From NCBI GenBank assembly GCA_038233215.1, contig JBBSML010000009.1:1-64000 (forward strand): a stretch of 64,000 bases of DNA, read 5' to 3'. Below, in pieces: positions 42,529 through 50,308 of the stretch (position 1 is its first letter; each line of letters starts with the position of its first letter). The position numbers and the translations under genes were made by a program. Source of the DNA: JACDBZ01 sp038233215 (GTDB taxonomy: Bacteria > Chloroflexota > Limnocylindria > QHBO01). Below the pieces are notes generated by a model. It was given only the letters and a program-made list of their open reading frames with translations. It made no database searches and was not told where the DNA came from.

Positions 42529-44127
42529 ATGGCCGTGCTCCGCACCTCAACCGATCCCAATGCTCCAGCCACGCAGGTCAATGCCGATGCCATGCGCGCG
42601 CTGGTGGACGACCTGCGCACGCGAACCGATGCCCTCACGCGCAACGGCGCCGGAGGCGACAGTCGATCCATCGACAGGCATCGTGAGCGCGGAAAGCTGC
42701 CCGTGCGCGAACGGATCGATCGGCTCATCGATCCCGGCAGCGCGTTCCTCGAGTTGAGCGCGCACGCTGCGAACGGCCTGTATGACGACGAAGCACCGGG
42801 CGCGGGCATCGTGACCGGCATCGGGCAGGTGGAGGGCATCGAATGCGTGCTCGTTGCCAACGACGCGACGGTCAAGGGCGGCACGTACTACCCGATGACC
42901 GTGAAGAAGCACCTGCGGGCGCAGGAGATCGCGCTCGAGAACCGGCTGCCCTGCCTGTACCTGGTGGACTCGGGTGGGGCTTTCCTGCCGCTTCAGGACG
43001 AGGTCTTCCCGGACCGCGACCATTTCGGACGCATCTTCTACAACCAGGCCCACCTGTCGGCCCAGCGCATCCCGCAGGTCGCCCTGGTCATGGGCTCCTG
43101 CACGGCGGGTGGGGCATACGTCCCGGCGATGTCCGACGAGACGGTCATCGTGAAAGGCACCGGCACCATCTTCCTGGGCGGTCCTCCGCTGGTACAGGCC
43201 GCGACGGGCGAAGTCGTGACCGCCGAGGAGCTCGGCGGCGCCGAGGTTCACACCACGCAATCCGGCGTGGCAGACCACTACGCCCTCAATGACGAACATG
43301 CCCTCGCCGTCGGTCGCCAGATCGTGCGAAATCTCGCGTGGCGCAAGCCGGAACCACCTTGGGAGATTGGCGAGCCGCGCGAGCCATCAGTCAACCCTGA
43401 AGAGCTGTACGGCGTCATTCCAGCAGACGCTCGGCAGAGCTACGACGTGCGAGAGGTGATCGCTCGCCTGGTCGATGGGTCTGACTTCCACGAATTCAAG
43501 GAGCGCTATGGCACCACCCTCGTCACCGGATTCGCCAGGATCCACGGCTATCCGGTGGGGATCATCGCCAACAACGGCATCCTATTCAGCGAATCCGCGC
43601 TCAAGGGCGCGCACTTCGTCGAGCTCGCCAGCCAGCGACGCGTCCCGCTCATCTTCCTCCAGAACATCACGGGCTTCATGGTCGGTCGGGAGTACGAGGC
43701 CGGCGGAATCGCCCGGGACGGCGCCAAGCTGGTGACCGCGGTGTCGACCACCAACGTGCCGAAGTTCACGGTCATCATCGGCGGCTCATTCGGCGCGGGG
43801 AATTACGGCATGGCCGGGCGCGCGTATTCCCCCCGCCAGCTGTGGATGTGGCCAAATGGCAGGATCTCGGTCATGGGTGGCACCCAGGCCGCTCGGGTGC
43901 TGTCGACCGTCCGGGGAACCTTCCAGACCGATGCGGACCGCGACGCCTTCGAGGCGCCGATCCTGGGAAAGTATGAGCTCGAAGGCTCCCCGTATCACTC
44001 CACCGCCCGGCTCTGGGATGACGGGGTGATCGATCCAATCGACACGCGACGAGTGCTGGCGATGGGCATCAGCGCCGCATTGAATGCGCCGATCCCGGAA
44101 CCTGGATTCAGCCTGTATCGCATGTAG
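42529..44127 (+). CDS. mccB: methylcrotonyl-CoA carboxylase carboxyltransferase (beta) subunit
   Basis: 532 aa. Carboxyltransferase of a biotin-dependent acyl-CoA carboxylase; it moves CO2 from biotin to the acyl-CoA. Crotonase-type N and C halves are visible: RGKLPVRERIDRLIDPGSAF, NDATVKGGTYYPMTVKKHLR, VDSGGAFLPLQDEVFPDRDH, VMGSCTAGGAYVPAMSDETV, LQNITGFMVGREYEAGGIAR, GGSFGAGNYGMAGRAYSPRQ and VMGGTQAARVL. The VDSGGAxLPxQ and NITGFMVG segments and length are those of the methylcrotonyl enzyme. Its alpha partner (47283), a hydratase and HMG-CoA lyase follow within 7 kb, supporting a role in leucine breakdown. Confidence 0.9.
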   Translation: MAVLRTSTDPNAPATQVNADAMRALVDDLRTRTDALTRNGAGGDSRSIDRHRERGKLPVRERIDRLIDPGSAFLELSAHAANGLYDDEAPGAGIVTGIGQVEGIECVLVANDATVKGGTYYPMTVKKHLRAQEIALENRLPCLYLVDSGGAFLPLQDEVFPDRDHFGRIFYNQAHLSAQRIPQVALVMGSCTAGGAYVPAMSDETVIVKGTGTIFLGGPPLVQAATGEVVTAEELGGAEVHTTQSGVADHYALNDEHALAVGRQIVRNLAWRKPEPPWEIGEPREPSVNPEELYGVIPADARQSYDVREVIARLVDGSDFHEFKERYGTTLVTGFARIHGYPVGIIANNGILFSESALKGAHFVELASQRRVPLIFLQNITGFMVGREYEAGGIARDGAKLVTAVSTTNVPKFTVIIGGSFGAGNYGMAGRAYSPRQLWMWPNGRISVMGGTQAARVLSTVRGTFQTDADRDAFEAPILGKYELEGSPYHSTARLWDDGVIDPIDTRRVLAMGISAALNAPIPEPGFSLYRM

Positions 44128-44210
44128 CGGATCGATGCGGAGATCCACAAGCGGCCATCCCGATTGGGCCCGCGGCCGCAACCATAGGGCAGACGCCCGG
44201 GAGGCCTGGC

Positions 44211-44849
44211 ATGCACATCTGGAGCGAGCGTCCCGGATCGCGGGCTCGGGAGATCGGCGCCGATGTCGTTACGCTGCTGTGGCTGACGATCTGGCTCACC
44301 CTCGGCATCCGGCTCTACGCCTTTCTGGCCAATCTGGCTGGCGCCGGGCGCCTGGTGCGAGAAGGAGGTGCCGGCATCACGAGCGCCGGCGAGACGATTG
44401 GGTCCGCGCTCGAGGGGTTGCCGCTGGTCGGCGAGGGGGCGGCTTCCGGTGTGCGCGGTGCCCTGGCTGGAGCCGGAGATCCACTGATCACCTTCGGAAC
44501 CGATCTCGAACGGCTCCTGCTGGTCATCTCCGCCCTGCTTGGTCTGCTGCTGGTCGCGACCGCGGTGGTGCCATGGCTCAACCGCTACCTGCCATGGCGC
44601 CTGGCGAAGTGGCGCCGCCTCAACGCTGCCGCCACGGCGATCCACGGTTCGCGGCTGAAGAGCCGGCAGCTCATCCCCGCGCCGGAGATGGAGACGCTCC
44701 TCGCATCTCGCGCCCTTCACCGACTCGAATACGACGAGCTTCTGGAGTTCACGCCGGATCCCTTCGGCGACTGGCTCGCCGGGCGCCACGAGCGCCTTGC
44801 CGAGGCGGAGCTGGACCGGGTCGGCCTGCGCGCCACGAGCGCGCGTTAG
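44211..44849 (+). CDS. membrane protein of unknown function
   Basis: 212 aa. Two clear membrane segments, about residues 17-42 (IGADVVTLLWLTIWLTLGIR) and 103-126 (LLLVISALLGLLLVATAVVP), with a Gly/Ala-rich linker between (GGAGITSAGETIGSALEGLP) and a charged cytosolic C-terminal third (WRLAKWRRLNAAATAIHGSR, FTPDPFGDWLAGRHERLAEA). No family recognised. GGGAGG about 7 nt before the ATG is a good ribosome-binding site. It sits inside the leucine cluster without an obvious link; its stop overlaps the facing gene by 4 nt. Confidence 0.65.
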   Translation: MHIWSERPGSRAREIGADVVTLLWLTIWLTLGIRLYAFLANLAGAGRLVREGGAGITSAGETIGSALEGLPLVGEGAASGVRGALAGAGDPLITFGTDLERLLLVISALLGLLLVATAVVPWLNRYLPWRLAKWRRLNAAATAIHGSRLKSRQLIPAPEMETLLASRALHRLEYDELLEFTPDPFGDWLAGRHERLAEAELDRVGLRATSAR

Positions 44850-45637
44850 CCGTCCACGGACGCGGCCGAGACCGGCAGCTCGGCACGCTCGATGTTGAAC
44901 CGCAGGCCGAGCAGTTCCATGGTGCGCGCCGAATCCACCTCCGCGGCCAGGGTGACGACCGCCGGCACTGCCATCTCGCGCCGCGGCACCAGCCGGATGA
45001 CATGCAGCCCAATGTCGGCGACGGCGAGGTCCGCGACCGCCCAGAAATCGATCTCGAGTCGCTCGTGGATGGTGGCCGCGACCGATGGCGGATCACCGGT
45101 TGCCAAGTCGAGCCGGGTCAGGATGACGGGAGAGCCGAGCGGATGGCGAAAGCTCGCGCGATCGGCCATCGCCGCATGGCCCCATTCCGCGCCGACGTAG
45201 GCGTGCTGGATCAGAAAGGGTACTGCGTCCGGTGCGAGCGGAGCATCGGGAAAGGCGGCCCACCACTCGACGCGCTCGCCGTCGGCCCGCACCCGGCTGC
45301 CGTGGGTGACCGGTCCGAACGAGCCTTCGGGTAGGCTGCCGACCGTCCGCTCGATCTCGTCGTCGCAGAGCGCGTAGGTCGCGAGGCCTCCACCGTTGGC
45401 GTCAAGGACGGCAACCGCGGCCGCGCCGACCGGCTGCTGAAGTGCCGCCTCGCGATCGTCGACCCCTATCAGCTCGAGGTAGCTGCCGTCGGCCAACCAC
45501 ACGATGCGATTGAAGGTTCCCAAACCATCGTGCCTGCCGCCACCACCGACTGCCAGGCCGAGGGCAGACTCGAGCTCGGTTGCCGCCGCAGCGGGATCGG
45601 CACATGCGACGACGAGGTGATCGATGCCTCGGATCAT
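44846..45637 (-). CDS. glyoxalase/VOC-like protein (Glyoxalase_3 type)
   Basis: 263 aa from the ATG at 45637, supported by a TAGCAT box 7 nt upstream. N-terminal VOC fold: RGIDHLVVACADPAAAATEL, GTFNRIVWLADGSYLELIGV (metal-type His and Glu positions), DDEIERTVGSLPEGSFGPVT and PFLIQHAYVGAEWG. The second half (about 170-263) resembles another, more degenerate VOC repeat (RLEIDFWAVADLAVADIGLH). Family members include dioxygenase- and isomerase-like enzymes; the substrate is unknown. Divergent from the SseB-like gene with 38 bp between start codons. Confidence 0.8.
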   Translation of the reverse strand: MIRGIDHLVVACADPAAAATELESALGLAVGGGGRHDGLGTFNRIVWLADGSYLELIGVDDREAALQQPVGAAAVAVLDANGGGLATYALCDDEIERTVGSLPEGSFGPVTHGSRVRADGERVEWWAAFPDAPLAPDAVPFLIQHAYVGAEWGHAAMADRASFRHPLGSPVILTRLDLATGDPPSVAATIHERLEIDFWAVADLAVADIGLHVIRLVPRREMAVPAVVTLAAEVDSARTMELLGLRFNIERAELPVSAASVDG

Positions 45638-45644
45638 GCCAACG

Positions 45645-45667
45645 ATGCTACCAGCATCCGTTAGGCT
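45645..45667. promoter_or_regulatory. back-to-back -10 boxes of the VOC and SseB-like genes
   Basis: Minus-strand TAGCAT (45645-45650, 7 nt before 45637) and plus-strand TAGGCT (45662-45667, 8 nt before 45676) share a 38-bp intergenic region. Polymerases on the two promoters should exclude each other. Confidence 0.5.
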
Positions 45668-45675
45668 CACCGGAC

Positions 45676-46488
45676 ATGAACCAGATCGATCGACCCGCGC
45701 TCAATTCGCACGATCGGAGCACCCCGTCCGGGTCGCTGGAAACGAGCGCGGCGAACCTGTTTGAAGCGATGCTCGCCGCCCGCGAGGCCGAGGAACGAGG
45801 TGCGGACGCCCGAGTGCTCGATGCGTTCTACCGCACGCTCATGAGCGGGACGCTGCTGTTGCCGGTTCCACCGGAGCATGGGGCTGAGGCGAGAGAGGCG
45901 CTTGCAGCGGCGGTCAATGACGACGAGCAGGTCGAGATCAGCGTCATGCTGGCGCGCGAGGGAGATGGAACACCGGTCGGCGTCGTCTTTGGCTCGATAG
46001 GCGCTTTGGCCGCCTGGGCCCCGGCGCACACCGGCAACCTTCCACTGCCGGCGCGCATCGCCATAGCCAATCTTGCGTCGGCCGGCATGCCGGCCATCAT
46101 GGATCCGGCCGGCCCGGTGCCCTACCGCTTTGACACCGATGAATTGGCGTCCCTTGCCAAGGGCCATCTGCCCGGCGACCGTGGGCCACTCTTCGAGCCC
46201 ACGGCACGCTCCTCGATCCGCATCCGACTGCCCGGTCACGACACCCGCGACATCGAGGGCACGCTCGTCGCAGCACTGCGCGACACCGCCGTCGAGGCGG
46301 CCTACCTCGTCGAGACCGATGGCCCGGACCAACGGCCGCGGCTCATGCTGGGCCTGGTCGGTGCACAGGGCGCGCAGGCAACCGTCGATGTCCCGGACGG
46401 CACCGAGGTCGTCTGGCTCGAGGAGCCGCTGCTCACCCAGGTGAGCGTCATCGCCGAGCCGTTCCACCGACGGGGCCGTGGCCGATGA
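45676..46488 (+). CDS. SseB-like protein
   Basis: 270 aa from the ATG at 45676. The first half fits the SseB N-terminal pattern: ANLFEAMLAAREAEERGADA, RVLDAFYRTLMSGTLLLPVP, then GTPVGVVFGSIGALAAWAPA with an FGS-type strand. The second half (about 155-265) is a further alpha/beta unit (SSIRIRLPGHDTRDIEGTLV, VEAAYLVETDGPDQRPRLML) like the SseB C-terminal part. SseB proteins have no settled function in most bacteria. Its stop overlaps the hydratase start by 4 nt, so it heads the liuC-mccA-hmgL transcript. Confidence 0.6.
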   Translation: MNQIDRPALNSHDRSTPSGSLETSAANLFEAMLAAREAEERGADARVLDAFYRTLMSGTLLLPVPPEHGAEAREALAAAVNDDEQVEISVMLAREGDGTPVGVVFGSIGALAAWAPAHTGNLPLPARIAIANLASAGMPAIMDPAGPVPYRFDTDELASLAKGHLPGDRGPLFEPTARSSIRIRLPGHDTRDIEGTLVAALRDTAVEAAYLVETDGPDQRPRLMLGLVGAQGAQATVDVPDGTEVVWLEEPLLTQVSVIAEPFHRRGRGR

Positions 46489-47282
46489 ACGAGCTCCTGC
46501 GCATCGAGCGGGACGGGCCATTCGCTCACGTGACCCTCACCCGCCCGCAGGTGCGCAACGCGTTCAACGCCGCGCTGATCGACGAACTCCGTCAAGCCTT
46601 CGAGCTGCTCTCGACGGAAGCTCCCGATACCCTGCGCGGCGTGGTGCTGGCCGGGGACGGACCGACGTTCTGTGCCGGTGCCGATGTGGAATGGATGCGA
46701 AGCGCCATCGGTCTGTCGCTCGAGGAGAACGAGCGTGGCGCCGCCGCCATGCAGGCCATGTTCACCGCATTGAACGCCTGTCCGGTGCCGGTGATTGCGC
46801 GCGTGCAGGGCGCTGCCCTCGGGGGAGGGATGGGTCTCTGCGCCGTGAGCGATATCGTCGTGGCCGCTGACGATGCCACCTTCGGATTCACGGAAACGAA
46901 ACTCGGGATCATCCCCGCGGTGATCAGCATGTTCGTGATTCCGAAGATCGGCGAGTCCCATGCTCGCGCGCTGTTCGCGACCGGTCAACGCTTCGGAGCC
47001 GAGCATGCCATGCGCATCGGCCTTGTGCACGAGGTGGTTCATGAAGCGGCGCTCGATGCACGGGTGGACGAGCTCATCACGGAGCTCCGTTCAGCGGGTC
47101 CGACGGCAGCCCGCGCCGCCAAGGCGCTCGTCCGGGAGCTGCCCACGCTGGGCGTCAGCGATGCGATGCGTGTCACGGTGCGCCGCATCGCCGAGCAGCG
47201 AACATCAGCAGAGGGCCAGGAAGGACTTACCGCTTTTCTCGAGAAGCGGTCGCCGATGTGGCGCTCGGACGAGCACGGATAG
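46485..47282 (+). CDS. liuC: enoyl-CoA hydratase family, probable methylglutaconyl-CoA hydratase
   Basis: 265 aa crotonase. Oxyanion-hole segments: CAGADVEWMRSAIGLSLEEN and QGAALGGGMGLCAVSDIVVA; the catalytic Glu region is FTETKLGIIPAVISMFVIPK. The ETKLGIIPAxIS motif and the position between mcc subunits and HMG-CoA lyase point to hydration of 3-methylglutaconyl-CoA in leucine breakdown; by sequence alone a general enoyl-CoA hydratase is possible. The start overlaps the SseB-like stop (ATGA), and the carboxylase alpha gene follows with no gap. Confidence 0.85.
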   Translation: MNELLRIERDGPFAHVTLTRPQVRNAFNAALIDELRQAFELLSTEAPDTLRGVVLAGDGPTFCAGADVEWMRSAIGLSLEENERGAAAMQAMFTALNACPVPVIARVQGAALGGGMGLCAVSDIVVAADDATFGFTETKLGIIPAVISMFVIPKIGESHARALFATGQRFGAEHAMRIGLVHEVVHEAALDARVDELITELRSAGPTAARAAKALVRELPTLGVSDAMRVTVRRIAEQRTSAEGQEGLTAFLEKRSPMWRSDEHG

Positions 47283-49292
47283 ATGAGCACCGATCTGACG
47301 CCTCGAGAGGTCGCTTCAGAACTGGGCGTAACGGTGCGGACCGTACAGCGCTGGATTACCGATGGGCGTCTGAAGGCGACACGAGTCGGATCCCGACTTC
47401 GGGTGTCGCGTTCGTCGCTGCGCGCCGTGACTGACATGGAGACGACGCGCCGGCATCCGATTCACTCGCTCCTGATTGCCAATCGAGGCGAGATCGCGGC
47501 GCGCATCGCCCGTTCGGCGCGCCGCATGAGGATCCGGGTCATCGGCGTCCACGAGGCCGATGAGCGCGCTCCCGACGGTGTGGACGAGAGCCACGAGATC
47601 GGCTCCTACCTGGACGGAGGGGAGTTGCTGGCCGTCGCAGTTCGGGCTGGAGCCGACGCCGTCCATCCGGGCTACGGGTTCCTCGCCGAGAACCCGGCGT
47701 TCGCGCGTGCCGTCACCACGGCCGGATTGATCTGGGTCGGACCGCCCGCCGAGGCCATTGCGGCCATGGGCGACAAGGCGGCGGCGCGGCGCCAGGCGGT
47801 GGCACAGGACATCGCGATCGTGCCCGGCTACGACGGCGAGGCGCAGGACGATGCCACGCTGATCGCGGAGGCAACCCGGGTCGGGTACCCGCTGCTCGTC
47901 AAGCCAAGCGCCGGCGGCGGCGGGAAGGGCATGCACGTCGTGCGGGCGGCAACCGCGTTGCCCGAGGCGCTCGAGGCGGCGCGCCGCGAGGCGCATCGGT
48001 CCTTCGGAGACGATCGGCTCATCCTGGAGCGCTATTTGGAAGGTCCGCGCCACGTCGAGATCCAGGTCCTGTTCGACGACCACGGCAACGGCGTCCACCT
48101 GGGAGAGCGTGACTGCAGCGCGCAGCGACGGAACCAGAAAGTCGTCGAGGAAGCGCCCGCACCATCCGTCACGCCGGAGCTCCGTGCGCGCATGGGGGAA
48201 TCGGCGCTGAAGGTGGCCGGAGCGGTGGGCTATGTCAGCGCCGGAACGGTCGAGATGCTGCTGACCGATGCGGGGGAGTTCTTCTTCCTCGAGATGAATA
48301 CGCGCCTCCAGGTTGAGCACCCTGTGACCGAGAAGGTCACCGGTCGCGATCTGGTCGAGGATCAATTGCGCATTGCGGCCGGAGCGTCCCTGGCGGAGCT
48401 GGGCATCGAGGAACCGCCCCGGATCAGCGGTCACGCGATCGAGGCGCGCATCTATGCCGAAGATCCCGAAGCTGGCTTTCTGCCGGCGACCGGTCGGCTG
48501 GTGAAGGTTGCGTGGCCCGCAGGCGTGCGCATCGACACGGGCGTTCGAGAAGGCGACGTCGTCATCGACCGATACGACCCCATGCTCGCCAAGCTGATCG
48601 TCCACGCCCGGACGCGCCGGCAGGCGCTCGACCGGCTCCGGGTGGCACTCGACGCCACCGCCATCCTCGGGGTGCGGACCAACGTCCGGTTCCTGCGATG
48701 GCTCGTCCGGCAGGAGCCGATGCGCACGGGCGAGGTGCGAACCGACACGATCGAATCCCTGGGCCCTCCCGCCCTTCGCGAGCTCGCCGACGAGGATTGG
48801 GCCGGGGCGGCGGCCGAGCTCACCTCTGGGGATGCCGGAACCTGGGGCGGCGGATGGCGCATGAATGGCAACTCCGTCGTTCGGCTCGCCAGCGAAGGCA
48901 CCCAGCGCGCGACCATCGTCAGCCCGCAACCGATCGTGTGGGCCGTCGTCGATGGCGAGAAGGCTTATGTGGACGTTGACGGTCAGTCAGTCGAGTTCGA
49001 GCTCGCGCCAGCACCCAGCATCGAGGATGCGGTCCGCAGTGCCGTCGCCGGCGGTGCCGACGCCACATCGGTCCTGGCGGCGCCCATGCCCGGTCGGGTG
49101 ATTGCCGTGCGTGCCACCGATGGCGCATCGGTGAAGGCTGGTCAGCCGGTGGTCATCATCGAGGCCATGAAGATGGAGCACGCCGTTCTCGCGCCGACTG
49201 ATGGAACCTTGAAGGTCAGGGTCACGGAGGGACAGCAGGTCCGGCGTGGCGACATGCTGGCCGAGATCCTCCCGCCAGAGTCCGAAGCGTGA
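47283..49292 (+). CDS. mccA: methylcrotonyl-CoA carboxylase biotin-containing (alpha) subunit with N-terminal helix-turn-helix
   Basis: 669 aa. Residues 1-50 form an excisionase/BldC-like helix-turn-helix (LTPREVASELGVTVRTVQRW, ITDGRLKATRVGSRLRVSR). Residues about 58-500 are a biotin carboxylase: LLIANRGEIAARIARSARRM, HPGYGFLAENPAFARA, PLLVKPSAGGGGKGMHVVRA (ATP-grasp), LGERDCSAQRRNQKVVEEAP, FLEMNTRLQVEHPVTE. The C terminus is a biotinyl domain (about 590-669) with the biotin lysine K630 in EAMKMEH. It carboxylates biotin and works with mccB. The DNA-binding head is unusual for this family; an internal ATG at 47436 would give a normal-length enzyme but has no visible ribosome-binding site. No gap to liuC. 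Confidence 0.92.
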   Translation: MSTDLTPREVASELGVTVRTVQRWITDGRLKATRVGSRLRVSRSSLRAVTDMETTRRHPIHSLLIANRGEIAARIARSARRMRIRVIGVHEADERAPDGVDESHEIGSYLDGGELLAVAVRAGADAVHPGYGFLAENPAFARAVTTAGLIWVGPPAEAIAAMGDKAAARRQAVAQDIAIVPGYDGEAQDDATLIAEATRVGYPLLVKPSAGGGGKGMHVVRAATALPEALEAARREAHRSFGDDRLILERYLEGPRHVEIQVLFDDHGNGVHLGERDCSAQRRNQKVVEEAPAPSVTPELRARMGESALKVAGAVGYVSAGTVEMLLTDAGEFFFLEMNTRLQVEHPVTEKVTGRDLVEDQLRIAAGASLAELGIEEPPRISGHAIEARIYAEDPEAGFLPATGRLVKVAWPAGVRIDTGVREGDVVIDRYDPMLAKLIVHARTRRQALDRLRVALDATAILGVRTNVRFLRWLVRQEPMRTGEVRTDTIESLGPPALRELADEDWAGAAAELTSGDAGTWGGGWRMNGNSVVRLASEGTQRATIVSPQPIVWAVVDGEKAYVDVDGQSVEFELAPAPSIEDAVRSAVAGGADATSVLAAPMPGRVIAVRATDGASVKAGQPVVIIEAMKMEHAVLAPTDGTLKVRVTEGQQVRRGDMLAEILPPESEA

Positions 49293-49399
49293 TCACCGCG
49301 GTCGATTCGAGCGTGCTGTTGGACGTGCTGAGCCGCGGCTTCTATCGGCGCTGCTTCGGTGTACGCGAAGTCGTGGATCAAGCCACACCTGTCTCATGA
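49289..49399 (+). pseudogene. VapC/PIN toxin remnant with large in-frame deletion
   Basis: 36 codons from a GTG overlapping the mccA stop (GTGA). The first 14 residues MITAVDSSVLLDVL are the standard beginning of a PIN-domain toxin (first catalytic Asp included), and the following SRGFYRRCFGVREVVDQATP matches the last piece of such toxins, where (T/S)RDRGFYRRYF and a strand form the C terminus. Roughly 95 central residues, with the other acidic active-site residues, are absent, yet the frame is kept. It cannot be an active nuclease. It overlaps the hmgL ATG by 4 nt, so it now serves at most as a translational bridge between mccA and hmgL. Confidence 0.65.
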
Positions 49400-50301
49400 G
49401 CGATCGCGACGTTCGCATCTACGAGGTGGGCCCGCGCGACGGGCTCCAGAACGAGACGGCTCCGATCCCGACCGAGGCCAAGCTGCGCTTCATCGAGCTG
49501 CTCGCCGATGCCGGCTTGCGTGAAATCGAGGCCACCAGCTTCGTCTCACCCAAAGCGATCCCGCAGCTGGCCGACGCCGGTGAGCTCATGTCACGCCTGG
49601 AACGCCGGCCCGGGATGCGATATCCCGTCCTGGTCCCCAACTCACGGGGGCTGGAGCGCGCCGAGGCCGCAGGCGCCGAGGCCGTCTGCGTGTTCACTGC
49701 CGCATCCGAGCCGTTCACGCGGGCGAACATCAACATGACGATCGTCGAATCGATCGATGCCTTCAAACCGGTCCTGGCGCGTGCCCGAGAGCGAGGCTGG
49801 TGGACGCGTGGGTACGTGAGCACCGCCTTCGGTTGCCCGTACCAGGGTGATGTGGGCGAGGCCGCGGTCGTGGGCGTCGCACTTCAGCTGCTGGAGCTGG
49901 GCGTCGAGGAGCTGAGTATCGGCGACACCATCGGCGTGGCCGGACCGGCCGATGTGCGACGCGTCGTCGGCGCGCTGCTCGGAGCAGGTATCGACGCTGA
50001 GCGGCTCGCCATGCACTTCCACGATACGCGCGGCACGGCGCTCGCCAACGTCAGCGCGGCGATTGATCTCGGCATCCGCTGCTTCGACGCCTCGACCGGC
50101 GGCACCGGTGGCTGTCCGTACGCGCCGGGTGCGGCCGGCAATCTCGCCACCGAGGACCTCGTGTACATGCTCGACCGTGAAGGCCTCTCGCACGGGGTGG
50201 ATCTCGACCGGCTGATTGTCGCGGCCCGGTACATCAGCGGGGCCCTTGGCCGCCCCCTGGGGACGAACGTCGGCCAGGCGGGCGGCTGGCGCGTACCATA
50301 G
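49396..50301 (+). CDS. hmgL: hydroxymethylglutaryl-CoA lyase
   Basis: 301 aa from the ATG at 49396. Splits HMG-CoA into acetoacetate and acetyl-CoA, the last step of leucine breakdown. HMGL-like TIM barrel with divalent-metal and catalytic residues: YEVGPRDGLQNETAPIPTEA (metal Asp, Arg), ATSFVSPKAIPQLAD, YVSTAFGCPYQGDV, IGDTIGVA, MHFHDTRGTALAN (metal His pair) and the catalytic Cys in GGCPYAPGAAGN. Length is standard. The start overlaps the PIN remnant by 4 nt. Confidence 0.94.
   Translation: MSDRDVRIYEVGPRDGLQNETAPIPTEAKLRFIELLADAGLREIEATSFVSPKAIPQLADAGELMSRLERRPGMRYPVLVPNSRGLERAEAAGAEAVCVFTAASEPFTRANINMTIVESIDAFKPVLARARERGWWTRGYVSTAFGCPYQGDVGEAAVVGVALQLLELGVEELSIGDTIGVAGPADVRRVVGALLGAGIDAERLAMHFHDTRGTALANVSAAIDLGIRCFDASTGGTGGCPYAPGAAGNLATEDLVYMLDREGLSHGVDLDRLIVAARYISGALGRPLGTNVGQAGGWRVP
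50294..50299 (+). promoter_or_regulatory. -10 box of the nucleoside hydrolase-ECF operon
   Basis: TACCAT at the very end of hmgL, 9 nt before the ATG at 50309. Confidence 0.45.
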
Positions 50302-50308
50302 GCGGCCG

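Noticed and set aside
47316..48929. Long frame antisense to mccA
   Set aside because: Mirror of a strongly conserved carboxylase; no start signal and no motif.
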